Origin: Erpobdella octoculata
Taxonomy: Eukaryota > Annelida > Clitellata > Hirudinida > Erpobdellidae
Assembly (NCBI GenBank): GCA_963978895.1
Contig: OZ022238.1
Coordinates: 40,319,634 to 40,383,633, forward strand
Reading direction: 5' to 3'
Length of the DNA: 64,000 nucleotides
Below, piece by piece: positions 1 through 10,973 of this stretch. Below the pieces are notes generated by a model. That model was not told the DNA's origin. It did not search any database and was given only the letters and a program-made list of their open reading frames with translations. The stretch's first letter is position 1. Each line of letters starts with the position of its first letter. The translations under genes were made by a program, and so were the position numbers.

Positions 1-1
1 T

Positions 2-2653
2 TTGCACTTTATCAGGTGCAGTTCTGGAGAACTTCAGAAAGCATCGTATTTTTATGATGAGACAAATATTTTATTTGAACTGATGGAAACAAATTTTCTT
101 CCTCCACCCTTCAATACAGACATTTGGAGAAGTTTTCTAATTTATTGTGGATTTGTAACACAGCTCACTCAATTAAAATTTATAGAATATGCGGAACAAG
201 TTAAGACTCTTAAATCTAGTAATAAAGCTCAAAATGTTTCTTATTTGCTTATTGAAGAATTAAAGTTTAATTATGAGTGGAGGAAAGACAAATCGTTTTT
301 AAAAAACATAAAATCAATTTTTTTTCTTTTTTCTCCCAAATTAGAAGATCATCTTTTAAATTTATATCCCTCATTTAATTCTTCACAATTGATGGCATAT
401 GAGAACTCTGCTTTATTTGAAAACAGAAAACTTTGTTGGACTGTGTCCACAATTCTCTCTAATAGTTCTATGATCATTAGTGATGGGTTGATGGATCATC
501 AGTGTTTGTCACTAATGAATGTAAAAATACACCTTGACTGTAATAATGTTTTCAAAAACATGCAGGCATTTTGTATCTCATTTAATGATCGTGTTTCCAA
601 ATCAAGTGGTAAAAACAAAGAAAAACTTGTGAAATTTATAAAAGATATTACAGTGGAGCACTTTAATTTCTTGAATAACTGTTGCAATGATTCTACAAGA
701 AAAGACTTATCTGATTTAGACTGTATCTATGTTGAATCCTTGGAAAAATTAGTCAAACCCATTCAAATTGCTACTGATGTTACAGAAGACATGCAAATAC
801 TGCCTTATCTTGTCAAGCTTCCAAATTTCTATGGTAAATATGATAAATTGCTCTCTCGAAGTGGTGCTACAAAACGTTTTACTATAGAACAGTTTGCATG
901 GGCTTTGAAACAAATCAAACTAGAGATAGGTAATAGAAAAATGCATCAAAATAATTATGGTATATCTATCAAGCTGTTGAAAGAAATTCTAAGTTTGCTC
1001 TTATCTTTGTCAGCAGAGGAAGTTCAAGTTATGGTAATGGAAGTAAAGTGTTTATACATACCTTGTATAGATGGAAAACTCTACCAATCAACTGAAACAT
1101 GTGTGCTTGAGACTAGTGATTCATATCAGTTTAATCTGACAAACATTGATGTTCCTCTTCTTGTGGCTGAAAATGTAGAAGAACTCATGAAATTTCCAGA
1201 TCACCTGAGGCCAAAGTTGTTGTCAGAGAGGATTCAAGAAAAACTGATTAAGTTGGGGAAAGAAACAAGTCTGTCAAATTCTGCAACAAAATATAAAGAA
1301 CGAATTTTTCATGAAGACTTCAAAGTAGCTCTAGAAGGAATTTGGATGGGTTCACAGGATCCGAATACTATTCTTGAAATAAAAAATTCTAATCTAGAGT
1401 CTCTCTATAAAAAATTAAAATGTATCAGAATCATTGGAGTGGAAAATATTCATGTACAAACGTTCATGGATGGCTACCCTGTAGATGGGAGTAATAGATA
1501 TGTTGAATTTTATTTTCAAGTTGAAAACCAAGGAAGCAACTTATTCACAATTTATGTAACTGAAGCTCCATTAGGTCATATGTTTTGTTTTCGTTTATCA
1601 GATAAAATAGTAAATTATTTTGAAATGGGGAGAAACGACAAAGAACTCATAGAAAGTCTATTGAAAACTGATTCTGACGATATACAGGATTTTATAAAAA
1701 CTCATAAGCTTAAAATTACATCTTTTTTTGTTCTTCCTCTAGGAAATGAAATAGAGCAGGAAGATCATTTCAGATTAATTCAGGATCCCTTAGTTCTTTA
1801 TCCTCAACAATTAGTTGCTTATGAAGTTATGGATCCTTTTGATGAAAACAAAGATGGTGAAGCAAAATATATACTTGTTGAAATCATTCAAAAAATACAA
1901 GATTCTTCCCAGTCGAACCTCACAATTACATATGAAATAAATTTTGGTACTCACACTAAGATTGTTGATGCAGCAAATTTGTATGCATTCAAATTGAGTG
2001 ATGGTGGAGAAAGTAAAAGCCTTGTCATGCTTCCCACAGGCAGAGATGAAATTCCTTGCAGTTATTTAAACACACCAAAATCATTAGCAGAAGCCTTGGA
2101 TGAAATGAAAACTCATCTTAAAGAGATTTGGATTTTAGATGAAGATAAAAAAGGAAAATTCCTTAAACGAATGTTTCTCCAATATCATCCTGATAAAAAT
2201 TCAAGCAATGTAAACATTTCTACTGAACTTTTTAAGCATCTTCAAATTCTTCTAAAAATGTTGGAAGATAACAAAAATATTGATGATTATGGTTCTGTGG
2301 ACAAAATCGAGGTTTTAAGTTCAGACAGTTCCAGCGATTTCAGTGGATATTACTCACATAACAGTAGCAGATATTATGATGAAAGTTATTTTGATAAATT
2401 GGAAAACAGAAAAAAACAACAGAGATATGCTCAAGAGAAAAACAACTCTGGTTATAACAGGCTTAAAAACTATCAGACAGAATACAAAGCATTTTTTAAC
2501 AAGTTCAACCAGATACCAGAAAGAGATCCAGAACAAGCAGAACTCTGGATGAAACAAGCTGCTCACGATTACGAAACTGCTAAGAATGATGGTCCTGAAA
2601 AAGTACAATCGTGGGAAGTGTCAGCTCAGTGGAGATGTAATAAATATTACATG
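2..2653 (+). CDS. SACS: Sacsin-like gene, penultimate exon (partial)
   Basis: Open from the first codon at base 2 with no start visible, so the exon or its upstream part continues outside the window. It ends at ATG|GTAAGT with the donor at 2654. The large uninterrupted coding exon is typical of sacsin genes. Confidence 0.85.
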
Positions 2654-5600
2654 GTAAGTTTTACAAACCTGTACTGATTATTTTTTAATTGTAAGAGATA
2701 TGTGAAAATGTATGGCCAACTTACTTTGCTGGGGTTTAGATGTGAATATACTTTCCCCCTTTTTTATTATTAATTTCACCGTTGGTCATTTTATTACTAA
2801 TTTCACCGCAGGTCTTGCTTGCTTATTTACTTGCTTGAATGTTTGCAAACTTTGAAAGGGAAAATAAACATGCGTGTGAAGTTAGCCTCGAGGCTGGCAA
2901 TGCTAATTAAAAAAAAAAAAAAATTGCTTGCACTGGGGCTATGCTATACATTGTTGGATGGGGTATAAAAAAATGAAATCGAATGGTATATTTGGATTGT
3001 CTTCGGTTCAACAAATAAAAAAGTTATAAGCGAAAAACGACGATTTTCCGCCGAAAATTGCATAAAATCAACATTGGCTCTTCTTTGAGAAAATCGATCT
3101 TTTTTTAAACTTCTGCACTGGGTATATTCGAGACGCTTGTTTTTAGATAATTCAATATCAAATCCAACAATATAACTTTCGCTTCTCAAAGTTAATAAAT
3201 AAAAAAGTTATCGAATAAAACGTCGGACCGTATACCAAAGAAACCGAGAAAGCGAAACATAAACAGACGCTGCGATTGGACAATCGAGTCTAGCTCACTG
3301 TGGCTAATTATGCAAAATATTCAAATATGCAAAGTCGCTACTCGTTAACACGTTCAAATTTTATTTTTAAGAAACCTTTATTTAACTTAAATAATAAATA
3401 TATATATATAAATATATAGTAGCCAAATTTTTTTTATTGTTTTTCTCGCTCCCGTTTCCTTCCCCGGTCGTTTTCACGATCCCGGTCGTTTTCACGATCC
3501 CGGTCACTCTCACGATCCCGGTCACTCTCACGATCCCGGTCGCTTTCCCGATTTCTAAGAAAATATATTAAAGTTTATGATTAAAAATTTATGATAACCA
3601 GGACAATTCTATTTATTTTTATAATCCATATGGAGAAAAACCGGAAGATATACGATTTGTAATTAATTTTACTAAATTTGTATCTACTTTATATAAGATG
3701 AAAAATAATGCTTTTTTTTTATAAATCCACGTTTAATCATTAAAAAGCCACCCGTGACTAAGTATCAAAAAGATGCCTATAATTGTGGTATTTTTGTGGG
3801 TGTTTTTATTAGAAGGCTTGATCGTGGAGAAGATCTGAGTGGTTCTTTTAATCCCGATAGTGAAAGGGAAGAGTGGCTAAAAGAAATCATGCTGGCATCG
3901 GACAGCATGACAAATTATTGTTTGTATTGCGGGACCGGTGGAGAGGGTGCAGGTGGGGACTGGGTGGAGTGTGAAAAATGTAGAAGGTGGGTTCACCAAA
4001 AATGCACATTTTTAATGTATTCGAAGGAAGAGTTCAAAACGAAACACTTCACTTGCATGCTATGCTTAGATTTTATTAAATAGATATTTTTTTTACAAAC
4101 ATTTTCATTAATAAAAATTTTTAATCGTAAACTTCAATATATTTTCTTAAAAATCGGGAAAGCGACCGGGATCGTGAGAGCGACCGGGATCGTGAGAGTG
4201 ACCGGGATCGTGAAAACGACCGGGATCGTGAAAACGACCGGGGAAGGAAACGGGAGCGAGAAAAACAATAAAAAAATTTGGCTACTATATATTTATATAT
4301 ATATATTTATTATTTAAGTTAAATAAAGGTTTCTTAAAAATAAAATTTGAACGTGTTAACGAGTAGCGACTTTGCATATTTGAATATTTTGCATAATTAG
4401 CCACAGTGAGCTAGACTCGATTGTCCAATCGCAGCGTCTGTTTATGTTTCGCTTTCTCGGTTTCTTTGGTATACGGTCCGACGTTTTATTCGATAACTTT
4501 TTTATTTATTAACTTTGAGAAGCGAAAGTTATATTGTTGGATTTGATATTGAATTATCTAAAAACAAGCGTCTCGGATATACCCAGTGCAGAAGTTTAAA
4601 AAAAGATCGATTTTCTCAAAGAAGAGCCAATGTTGATTTTATGCAATTTTCGGCGGAAAATCGTCGTTTTTCGCTTATAACTTTTTTATTTGTTGAACCG
4701 AAGACAATCCAAATATACCATTCGATTTCATTTTTTATACCCCATCCAACAATGTATAGCATAGCCCCAGTGCAAGCAATTTTTTTTTTTTTTTAATTAG
4801 CATTGCCAGCCTCGAGGCTAACTTCACACACGTAAAATAAACTAACTTCCCATCATCCAATAGAGCTAAAATTAGAAATTTAGGCATGCTCTTTATGACA
4901 ATGCATTCTATTAAACTTTGAAAATTTTAAAAATATTTTTTAATTGAAAATAATAATTATCTATGTTTTAAAACAAAATCAAATACAATTAAATAGATGT
5001 TTTCATATATAAATTCTAAAAATGTCGTTTTCAAGAAATTTTTTGATATAATTGAAAAGCCAGGGAAATATCATGGACTAGCGGGGGGTACCCGGCGTTG
5101 CCCGGGGTTTTTAGAGGTTTTTCTAATGTTTGTCTCTTGCTCCCGTTTCCTTTCCCGCTCCCGCTCGCTCTCCCGTTTCCATCCCCGTTCCCGCTCGCTC
5201 TCCCGCTCCCGTTTCCTTTCCCGCTCTTGCTCGCTCTCCCGCTCCCGGTCGCTTTCCCGCTCCCGGTCACTTTCCCGCTCCCTGTCGCCTTCCCGTTCTC
5301 GGTCGTTTTTCCGCTCCCCTCCCAATCGCTTTCCCGTTCCCGATCGCTCTCCCGCTCCCTTTCCGTTCATGGTCGCGTTCCCGTTTGCGCTCATTTTCTC
5401 TTTTACATTCTCTCCTAATTTCTTTTAGCCCTTCCAAACATTAAATAGATTTGCTAAAACTGGCTAAAAGTTGCTTGAAGCCTTCAAACGTTGTTACGTA
5501 AACTAAATTTGAATTTTATCACGCAATTACCTTTGATGGCATTTTTGGCCTGCAAAGGTTTTTTGGCCCCCCTTTGCACATCTTTTGCCCGATTTCAATT

Positions 5601-6846
5601 TTTTCCACAAAAACCCTTCTCCTATTGCCTCTCAAGCTTGTGTGAAAATTGCATTACGATCGGATGAATAGTGTAGCAATGCATCAAAGACATCCGGACA
5701 TACTTACATACAAAATGTAATTTTTATATAACTTACTAGCGGGGGTGCCCGGCGTTGCCCGGGGTTTTTAGAGGTTTTTCTAATGTTTGTCTCTCTCGCT
5801 CAGGTTTCCTTCCCCGCTTGCTTTCCCGTTTGCTTTCCCGTTTTCGGTCGCTTTCCCGTCCCGGCCGCTTTCCAGCTTCCGGTCGTTTTTCAGCTCCTGT
5901 TTGCTCTCCCGTTCCCGTTCCCGGTCGCCTTTCCGTTCCCGGTCGCTTTCCCGTTCCCGCTCACGTGTATGTATGTATGTGTATGTGCATGTATGTTTGT
6001 CTGTGTGTGTGTTTATGTATGTATGTATGTATGTATGTATATGTTGTTCACAATATTTTGGCACTAATTGCTCATTCAAAGTATGTATGTGTGTGTATGT
6101 ATGTATGTATGTATGTATGTGTGTATGTATGTATGTATTTATGTATGTATGTATGTATGTATGTATGTATGTATGTATGTATGTATGTATGTATGTAGAA
6201 TCGGATCTAGGGGGGGTCAACTGAAAGCGAAAGAATGAGCGGGAAAGCGACAGGGAACGGATAACGACCGGGAGCGGGAGTGTGTATGTATCTATTTATG
6301 TATGTATGTGTGTATGTATGTTACTATGTATATATGTATGTATGAATGTATGTATGTATGTATGTATGTATGTAGAATCGGATCTAGGGGGGAACTGAGA
6401 GCAAAAAATGAGCGGGAAAGCGACAGGGAACGGATAACGAGCGGGAGCGCAAGCGGGAAGGAAACGGGAGCGAAAAAGAAACGCATTAGGTAAACCTCTA
6501 AAAACCCCGGGCAACGCCGGGTGCCCCCGCTAGTATATATATATAATATGTAGTTCCCGCTCGCTCACCCGCTTTGCTCCGCTCATTTTGTGACGGATTT
6601 CAAATTTTTTTTCTCTATATTTGATTCTCCTTGACTCTCAAGGTTGTGTGAAAATTTCATTACGATCGGATGAATGGTGTAGCAATGCATAAATAACATA
6701 CATGCATATATACATACATACATACATACATACATACATACATACATACATACATACATACATACATACATACATACATACAAACATTTATTTTTATATA
6801 TCTATATATATAAAAATGAATGTTTGTATGTATGTATGTATGTATG

Positions 6847-6900
<54 letters not shown>

Positions 6901-7039
6901 ATTCATGCATTGCTACACCATTCATCCGATCGTAATGAAATTTTCACACAACCTTGAGAGTCAAGGGGAATCAAATATAGAGAAAAAAATTTTGAAATCC
7001 GACACAAAATAAGCGGAGCGGAGCGCGTGAGCGAGCGGG

Positions 7040-7104
<65 letters not shown>

Positions 7105-7158
7105 CATACATACATACATACATTCATACATACATACATACATACATACATACATACA

Positions 7159-7194
<36 letters not shown>

Positions 7195-7646
7195 CGCGGA
7201 AAAGCGACCGGGAACGCGACGGGAACGGGAAAGCGGAGAAGAAAACGGGAGCGAGAGAGACAAACATTAGAAAAACCTCTAAAATCCCCGGGCAACGCCG
7301 GGTGCCCCCGCTAGTATAGATATATATGTTAGTGATTAAACAACTTAATTACACACAGGCTGCCCAGAATTGCATAATGGCTGTTCATTATGCCAAGGAT
7401 TCCAATAACTTGCCAGGTGCTTGTGAAAAGCTCGCCCGCTACAGTTCTAAGATCTATGATCAGGAATTGGAATCTTTTGCCAATGATATGGATAATTTGT
7501 TGAAAAATAGACAATTTCTTAGCCAGCCGTCTTCGTCATCAACTGCATTTGAAAATATCACAGAAGAAATGGCTGTGAAGGCATCTGTAATTTCTCAAAA
7601 CATTATGGCTCGAGGCAGAAAATTGATAGAAGCATATAAAAATTAG
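2..7646 (+). CDS. SACS: Sacsin-like protein, C-terminal part (two exons; 5' end outside window)
   Basis: Two coding exons, 2-2653 and 7359-7646, join in phase 0 across an intron with a GTAAGT donor and an ACACACAG acceptor; TAG ends the frame at 7644-7646. The frame is open at the left edge, so this is only the last ~979 residues; human sacsin is about 4,580. A DnaJ-like segment has the HPD motif at visible residues 729-731 (bases 2186-2194), followed by a Ser/Asp-rich and basic linker and a C-terminal HEPN domain that begins near bases 2530 and continues in the second exon. The region before the DnaJ part resembles the last sacsin repeat region (for example [12 protein letters not shown] and [12 protein letters not shown]). 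DnaJ followed by HEPN at the C terminus is the sacsin order. Known role: large Hsp70-linked chaperone-like protein tied to mitochondria and intermediate filaments. Invertebrates can have several sacsin-like genes, so this may be a paralogue rather than the strict orthologue. Confidence 0.83.
2870..4833. mobile_element. DNA transposon with 721-bp terminal inverted repeats and 9-bp target duplication, carrying Ulp1-PHD remnant
   Basis: The left arm (about 2870-3590) is repeated as a near-identical reverse complement at about 4113-4833. The outer ends read ATGCGTGTGAAG and, inverted, ACGTGTGTGAAG. The 9-mer AAAATAAAC flanks both sides (2861-2869 and 4834-4842). Each arm contains an 18-bp tandem repeat with a GACCGGGATCGTGA core near its inner end. 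The 520-bp centre holds a damaged gene for a Ulp1-like protease joined to a PHD finger. Nine-bp duplications and long arms suggest a Mutator-like element; Ulp1 genes are also known in KDZ (Kyakuja-Dileera-Zisupton) and Maverick elements. No transposase is left, so the superfamily is unresolved. Confidence 0.85.
3596..4083 (+). pseudogene. Ulp1 (C48) protease C-terminal half fused to a PHD finger, transposon-encoded, frameshifted
   Basis: From 3754 a 109-residue frame shows the Ulp1 active-site block [12 protein letters not shown]: the oxyanion-hole Gln is residue 5 and the catalytic Cys residue 11. Residues 56-104 form a C4HC3 PHD finger: CLYC, CEKC, HQKC and CMLC pairs with the conserved Trp (RRW) before the His. 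Upstream, from 3596, a different frame continues the same protease ([17 protein letters not shown]), so the gene is broken by a frameshift at the T-run 3712-3720. The His-containing N-terminal part of the protease is missing, so the product should not be an active peptidase. The gene sits between the two arms of the surrounding transposon. Families: Ulp1/SENP peptidases cleave SUMO-like proteins; PHD fingers often bind histone H3 tails. Whether this copy is expressed is unknown. Confidence 0.8.
4834..5077. other. AT-rich intron DNA without recognisable feature
   Basis: Part of the sacsin-like intron between two mobile elements. I see only the right-hand target duplication at 4834-4842. Confidence 0.5.
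5078..5731 (-). mobile_element. Helitron-like non-autonomous element, reverse orientation
   Basis: On the minus strand the 3' end is at 5078 (CTAG, then T) with the hairpin CCCGGCGTTGCCCGGGG just inside. Next come 18-bp repeats readable as Arg/Ser/Glu-rich peptide (about 5130-5400), a unique middle, and the conserved 5' module (about 5600-5731), which contains the inverted form of CATTCATCCGATCG. CTAG end, subterminal hairpin and no target duplication follow the Helitron pattern. No Rep/helicase gene is present. Confidence 0.65.
5736..6533. mobile_element. Tail-to-tail Helitron-like 3' ends with ATGT microsatellites between
   Basis: A reversed 3' end starts at 5736 (CTAG, hairpin) and a forward 3' end finishes at 6533 (hairpin, CTAG). 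Between them are the 18-bp Arg/Glu/Ser repeats and long ATGT runs broken by two copies of AGAATCGGATCTAGGGGGG. Both ends look like 3' termini, so this is an inverted pair or a foldback derivative. Confidence 0.6.
6549..6800 (-). mobile_element. Helitron-like 5' module, reverse orientation
   Basis: Inverted copy of the conserved 5' module. It runs from the GC-rich TTCCCGCTCGCTCACCCGC block, through CGATCGGATGAATGGTG, into a CATA run and an AT-rich end. It lies head to head with the element starting at 6801. Confidence 0.6.
6801..7314 (+). mobile_element. Full-length Helitron-like non-autonomous element (514 bp)
   Basis: This is the clearest complete copy. It begins TCTATATATATAAAAATG, has an ATGT/TA microsatellite, then the 5' module (CATTCATCCGATCG to GAGCGAGCGGGAAC), TA and ACAT runs, three or four Arg/Glu/Ser-type repeats, ACAAACATTAGAAAAACCTC, the hairpin CCCGGGCAACGCCGGG and a terminal CTAG followed by T. 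TC start, hairpin near the 3' end and CTAG end match Helitrons. Confidence 0.72.
7359..7646 (+). CDS. SACS: Sacsin-like gene, last exon (C-terminal HEPN half)
   Basis: Starts after ACACACAG and reads [16 protein letters not shown] onward to the stop at 7644-7646, giving 95 residues. It is helical and completes the HEPN domain begun in the previous exon. The upstream Helitron-like element ends at 7314, only 44 bp before this exon. Confidence 0.8.
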   Translation, partial: AAQNCIMAVHYAKDSNNLPGACEKLARYSSKIYDQELESFANDMDNLLKNRQFLSQPSSSSTAFENITEEMAVKASVISQNIMARGRKLIEAYKN

Positions 7647-7923
7647 TACAGTGGATGTAGTTTTAATGACTAAATTTGTTTGGTCAGTTTGGTGATCAAT
7701 TATTTACTTTGTGCTGACACATTTTTGTTACTTTATTACAATTTTTTCAAAATTGCAATTTTTGTGTTTTTGTTCCAATATGGTTTTTTTTCTATTCTGT
7801 CAAGTACCATGTCAAGTGCCATGATCTGTCTGTAAAGTGCCTTGATCTATATGTCAAGTTTTCTTTTTATCCACATTTTATTTAAATTTATATAATTGCA
7901 TTATAGTTTCATTTACATGTGAA

Positions 7924-7929
7924 AATAAA
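7924..7929 (+). promoter_or_regulatory. Polyadenylation signal of the sacsin-like gene
   Basis: AATAAA lies 278 bp after the stop codon in an AT-rich, non-coding 3' region. Confidence 0.5.
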
Positions 7930-8739
7930 GGATTCTATTTTCTTTGAAAATATATAGAAGAGATTCATCATGGCTGTAAGATATGTTTAACTATTCTGGA
8001 GTTTTTTCACATTTCTCAAAAGATAATGTTGGAGGTGGCGGATTTAGAAGTCTCTATCTTCAAACGTTTTTAAAAGATATCTAAATTGCAGAGATAATTA
8101 AAGAAATTCATGTAATTTTGAATTTCATGAAAAATATTTTCCTAAACGTTTTTGTAAGGGACTCACTTCAAAGTCTTGGGAGCCTACTTCAACGTCAGGA
8201 GGGGTCTACTTCAAAATCGGGGAGAGCTTACTTCACCGTCAGGGGGCCTATTTCAAAATCAGGGAAATAATGTCCTCTTTCTCTCTAAATGACATCCCGG
8301 TCTACAGTTTTTTTACATCTAATCTTGATCTGAGTTTTCCATGAGTCGGGTCGTGGAATTTTGACATGTGAGTGGGTCAGGTCGAATTAGTAAAACTCAT
8401 GGAAACTTTCTTTAAGGAACATTAATAAATTTACAAGTTCTATACACACAAACACACAGTGGATTTCACAAATTTTAAAAGCACATGTTTATTTTTCAGA
8501 ATTTATTACAGGATTAAATTTTTGAAATTCCTTCATGCTTATCTTTAATTTAATTAGCGTTTTTTAATATATAGAGAGAAATGTCTCTCGACTAAGACAA
8601 CTTTTTAAAAACAGTTTTATTTAAAAAAAAATTAAGTTCATACAGTTGCTTTGGAGAGTTATACAAGACACTTTTAGAAAAGTTTAAATTGTTTTTAAAC
8701 TCCACTTCAAGTCAGTAGCGGATTTAGCATCAGGTAGGT
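7930..8739. other. No gene; diverged GGG-CTTCA repeat at 8155-8280
   Basis: AT-rich sequence downstream of the sacsin-like gene. 8155-8280 has four or five diverged units of the type GGGxxCTACTTCAAxxTCAGG, resembling the GC-rich minisatellite inside the hAT element at 26267-28364. Confidence 0.5.
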
Positions 8740-8740
8740 A

Positions 8741-8870
8741 TAATAGTTTATAGTCCTTTACACCAGGTGTTTTAAGACTCTAATGGCTGCATGTAGGAAG
8801 CACTTAAGTACTTCCTGTCGTGGATCAGAATTTGATCCTGTTTACTTTTCCCTCCTACTTTCTCCAGGCT
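8741..8870 (-). mobile_element. SINE-like poly-A retroelement, 3' part (split by a DNA transposon)
   Basis: The sequence from TAATAGTTTATAGTCC to CTTTCTCCAGG matches the complete copies at 10798 and 11356. The missing 5' end of the element is found at 10693-10722, after the inserted DNA transposon. Confidence 0.65.
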
Positions 8871-10683
8871 GCATTTTCGCCAATGTCCGACGGTATAAGA
8901 CAGGGAGACAAATACTATAATCTGATTGGATAGTTTTAAATGACTAGGTCACATACAACCATAGATATCTATCCATATTTGGATACATTATGCACTTGAA
9001 GCTTGCTAATATTTTCATTTGATTTTTTTATTTTGGTCAAATTAGCCTTTACACTTTTATTTAGAAACAACTATACATAATTTTATGATTAATAATAATT
9101 TTTATTTAAAATTAACATGATTGTAGTATCTATGGATTGTAGGCCATAAGTTATTTACAACTGAAAATTATTGTTTTATACTATTTTAATACTATTGTTT
9201 TAATACTATTTTAATACTATTTTAATACTATTGTTTTAATAATATTTTAATACTATTGTTTTAATACTATTTTAATACTATTGTTTTAATACTATTTTAA
9301 TACTATTGTTTTAATACTATTTTTATTGATACTTATAATAGTTCTTACAATCATTCTAATATTTGTATGTGGCTTCTATATCGAGCCATTTAGACAAAAA
9401 AGGCCATACACATTTTTGTATCTACTTTGAAATAGCTTGTCTCCACAATTCTTTTTTTAAACTGCCTTTGCCATATACACCAAATAAAAGCTTGCTGGAC
9501 CTGTAACATTAAAGTATTCAAGACCTTTTGTCATGTTTTTGTTGCAGATAAATAAATAACTCAGCTAATCTGACATGCATATGAAAAAACTAACAAATTT
9601 TAGTTACTAACAAAAATTAGATATTTTTAAACTAATGCAACATTTTTAGGCTTCAAATGTATTATGAGTAACATGACATTTTAGATTTAGATAATTAAAA
9701 ATCATTAAAAAATTATCAGTTTTATTGATTTCTTTGATTTTAATTGAGAACAACAGTAGAATAACTATTCAGCTTTATTATATTACAAAATTATCTCAGT
9801 TCTTGATTATGAGGCCAATATAAAAAATTAAAACAGTTATTTCTGCACTAATAACTGGGAAGTCAAATAATTAAACAACACTGAATACTGAAATATTGTC
9901 AACTCAAGACAATTCAGGAATTTATTAAAACAAATAATGCTAGAGTTTGAACTTTGAAAAAATGTCTGTTTGTTTAGGTTTAAAAGAAATCAGTGTTACT
10001 ATGCACTCTTATCACATGCTTTTCCTTAGCATGCTGACAGAGTAGAATTTGGTTGAAAATATATTATCAATCTCCTGGGAAAGTTTCAGATATGTTCCAA
10101 CTAGTCCTATTTATCTCCATGAACAACTTAGTTAAGCCATTTCTGCATTAAATAAACAACTAATGAGTTAAATTGCACAGTATCATAATTTTTTAGATTA
10201 GAATAACTGTTTGTAATGATATATTTTTTTTAGAATAGAAGCCTTTTGCGTTATTAATTTACTAAAAAAAAATCAAATTCCATTTGGTAAACTTTTGTCA
10301 AAAGTTATTATTTGTCAGTCAATTAATAATTAAAATAGTGTATTTGTCTTTCAGTTTATTGACTAGGCGTGGCTTATATGATTGGAAAAGCTTCATTCCA
10401 AATATTGATGATCTCTGATTGACAGAATGACAAGTTGAATTTTCTAGTCTATTTAACTATTTAGTTACATACATGGAGTGTCAAATAACTTAGTCGGCAA
10501 CTTTGTCAATCTTTATCCACCGGAAAAACCCATAACGGCCAACAACTATAAAATAAACAACATCGGAAAACATATCGCGTCTATATATTTGCATAATTTA
10601 TGTGACTTTTTAATTCAAAATTATCCAATCAGGTGGCATTATTTATCATCCTGTCTTATACCGTCGGACATGGGCGAAAATGC
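8871..10683. mobile_element. Non-autonomous DNA transposon with 9-bp target duplication, inserted in a SINE
   Basis: The ends are inverted repeats (GCATTTTCGCC on the left, GGCGAAAATGC on the right), and similarity extends inward for more than 100 bp, including CGTCGGACAT/ATGTCCGACG. The 9-mer CTCCAGGCT, part of the SINE, flanks both sides (8862-8870 and 10684-10692). The interior is AT-rich without a recognisable gene and contains a TAATACTATTTT-type tandem repeat at 9178-9322. A 9-bp duplication suggests a Mutator-like element. Confidence 0.75.
9178..9322. repeat. AT-rich minisatellite (TACTATTTTAA / TACTATTGTTTTAA units)
   Basis: Alternating units TACTATTTTAA and TACTATTGTTTTAA are repeated about a dozen times inside the DNA transposon at 8871-10683. 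Confidence 0.7.
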
Positions 10684-10735
10684 CTCCAGGCTTGGGACTG
10701 GCTCGCAATTAGCGAGGCGGAGTTACGTAGATGTC

Positions 10736-10786
10736 TTTTTTTTTATAATAGTTTAGAGTCCTTTACACCAAGTGTTTTAATACTGA
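10736..10786 (-). mobile_element. Truncated SINE-like copy
   Basis: A T-run, then ATAATAGTTTAGAGTCC, ending after about 40 bp. It is flanked by ACGTAGATGTCT, the same target sequence as its neighbour, so two insertions used the same site. Confidence 0.55.
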
Positions 10787-10797
10787 ACGTAGATGTC

Positions 10798-10973
10798 TTT
10801 TTTTTTTTTATAATAGTTTATAGTCCTTTACACCAGGTGTTTTAAGACTCTAATGTCTGTATGTAGGAAGCAGTTAAGCACTTCCTGTCGTGGATCAGAA
10901 TTTGATCTTTTTTACTTTTCCCTCCTCCTTTCTCCAGGCTTGGGACTGGCTCGCAATTAGCGAGGCGGAGTTG
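10798..10973 (-). mobile_element. SINE-like poly-A retroelement, complete copy
   Basis: Read on the minus strand it starts CAACTCCGCCTCGC and ends in a poly-A tail. The 12-bp duplication ACGTAGATGTCT is at 10787-10798 and 10974-10985. Three copies share the same 5' end, which favours a SINE. The GAGCCAGTCCCAAGCC block resembles known LINE 3' regions, so a LINE-derived short element is also possible. Confidence 0.7.

Noticed and set aside
2944..3189. 81-codon frame and its plus-strand twin at 4515-4796
   Set aside because: Both lie in the inverted arms of the same transposon and mirror each other; no domain is recognisable and the open length is short.
5031..5444. Arg/Ser-rich frames looking like a splicing-factor gene
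   Set aside because: They lie inside a Helitron-like element and come from the 18-bp repeat; overlapping frames on both strands are equally open, so there is no evidence for a host gene.
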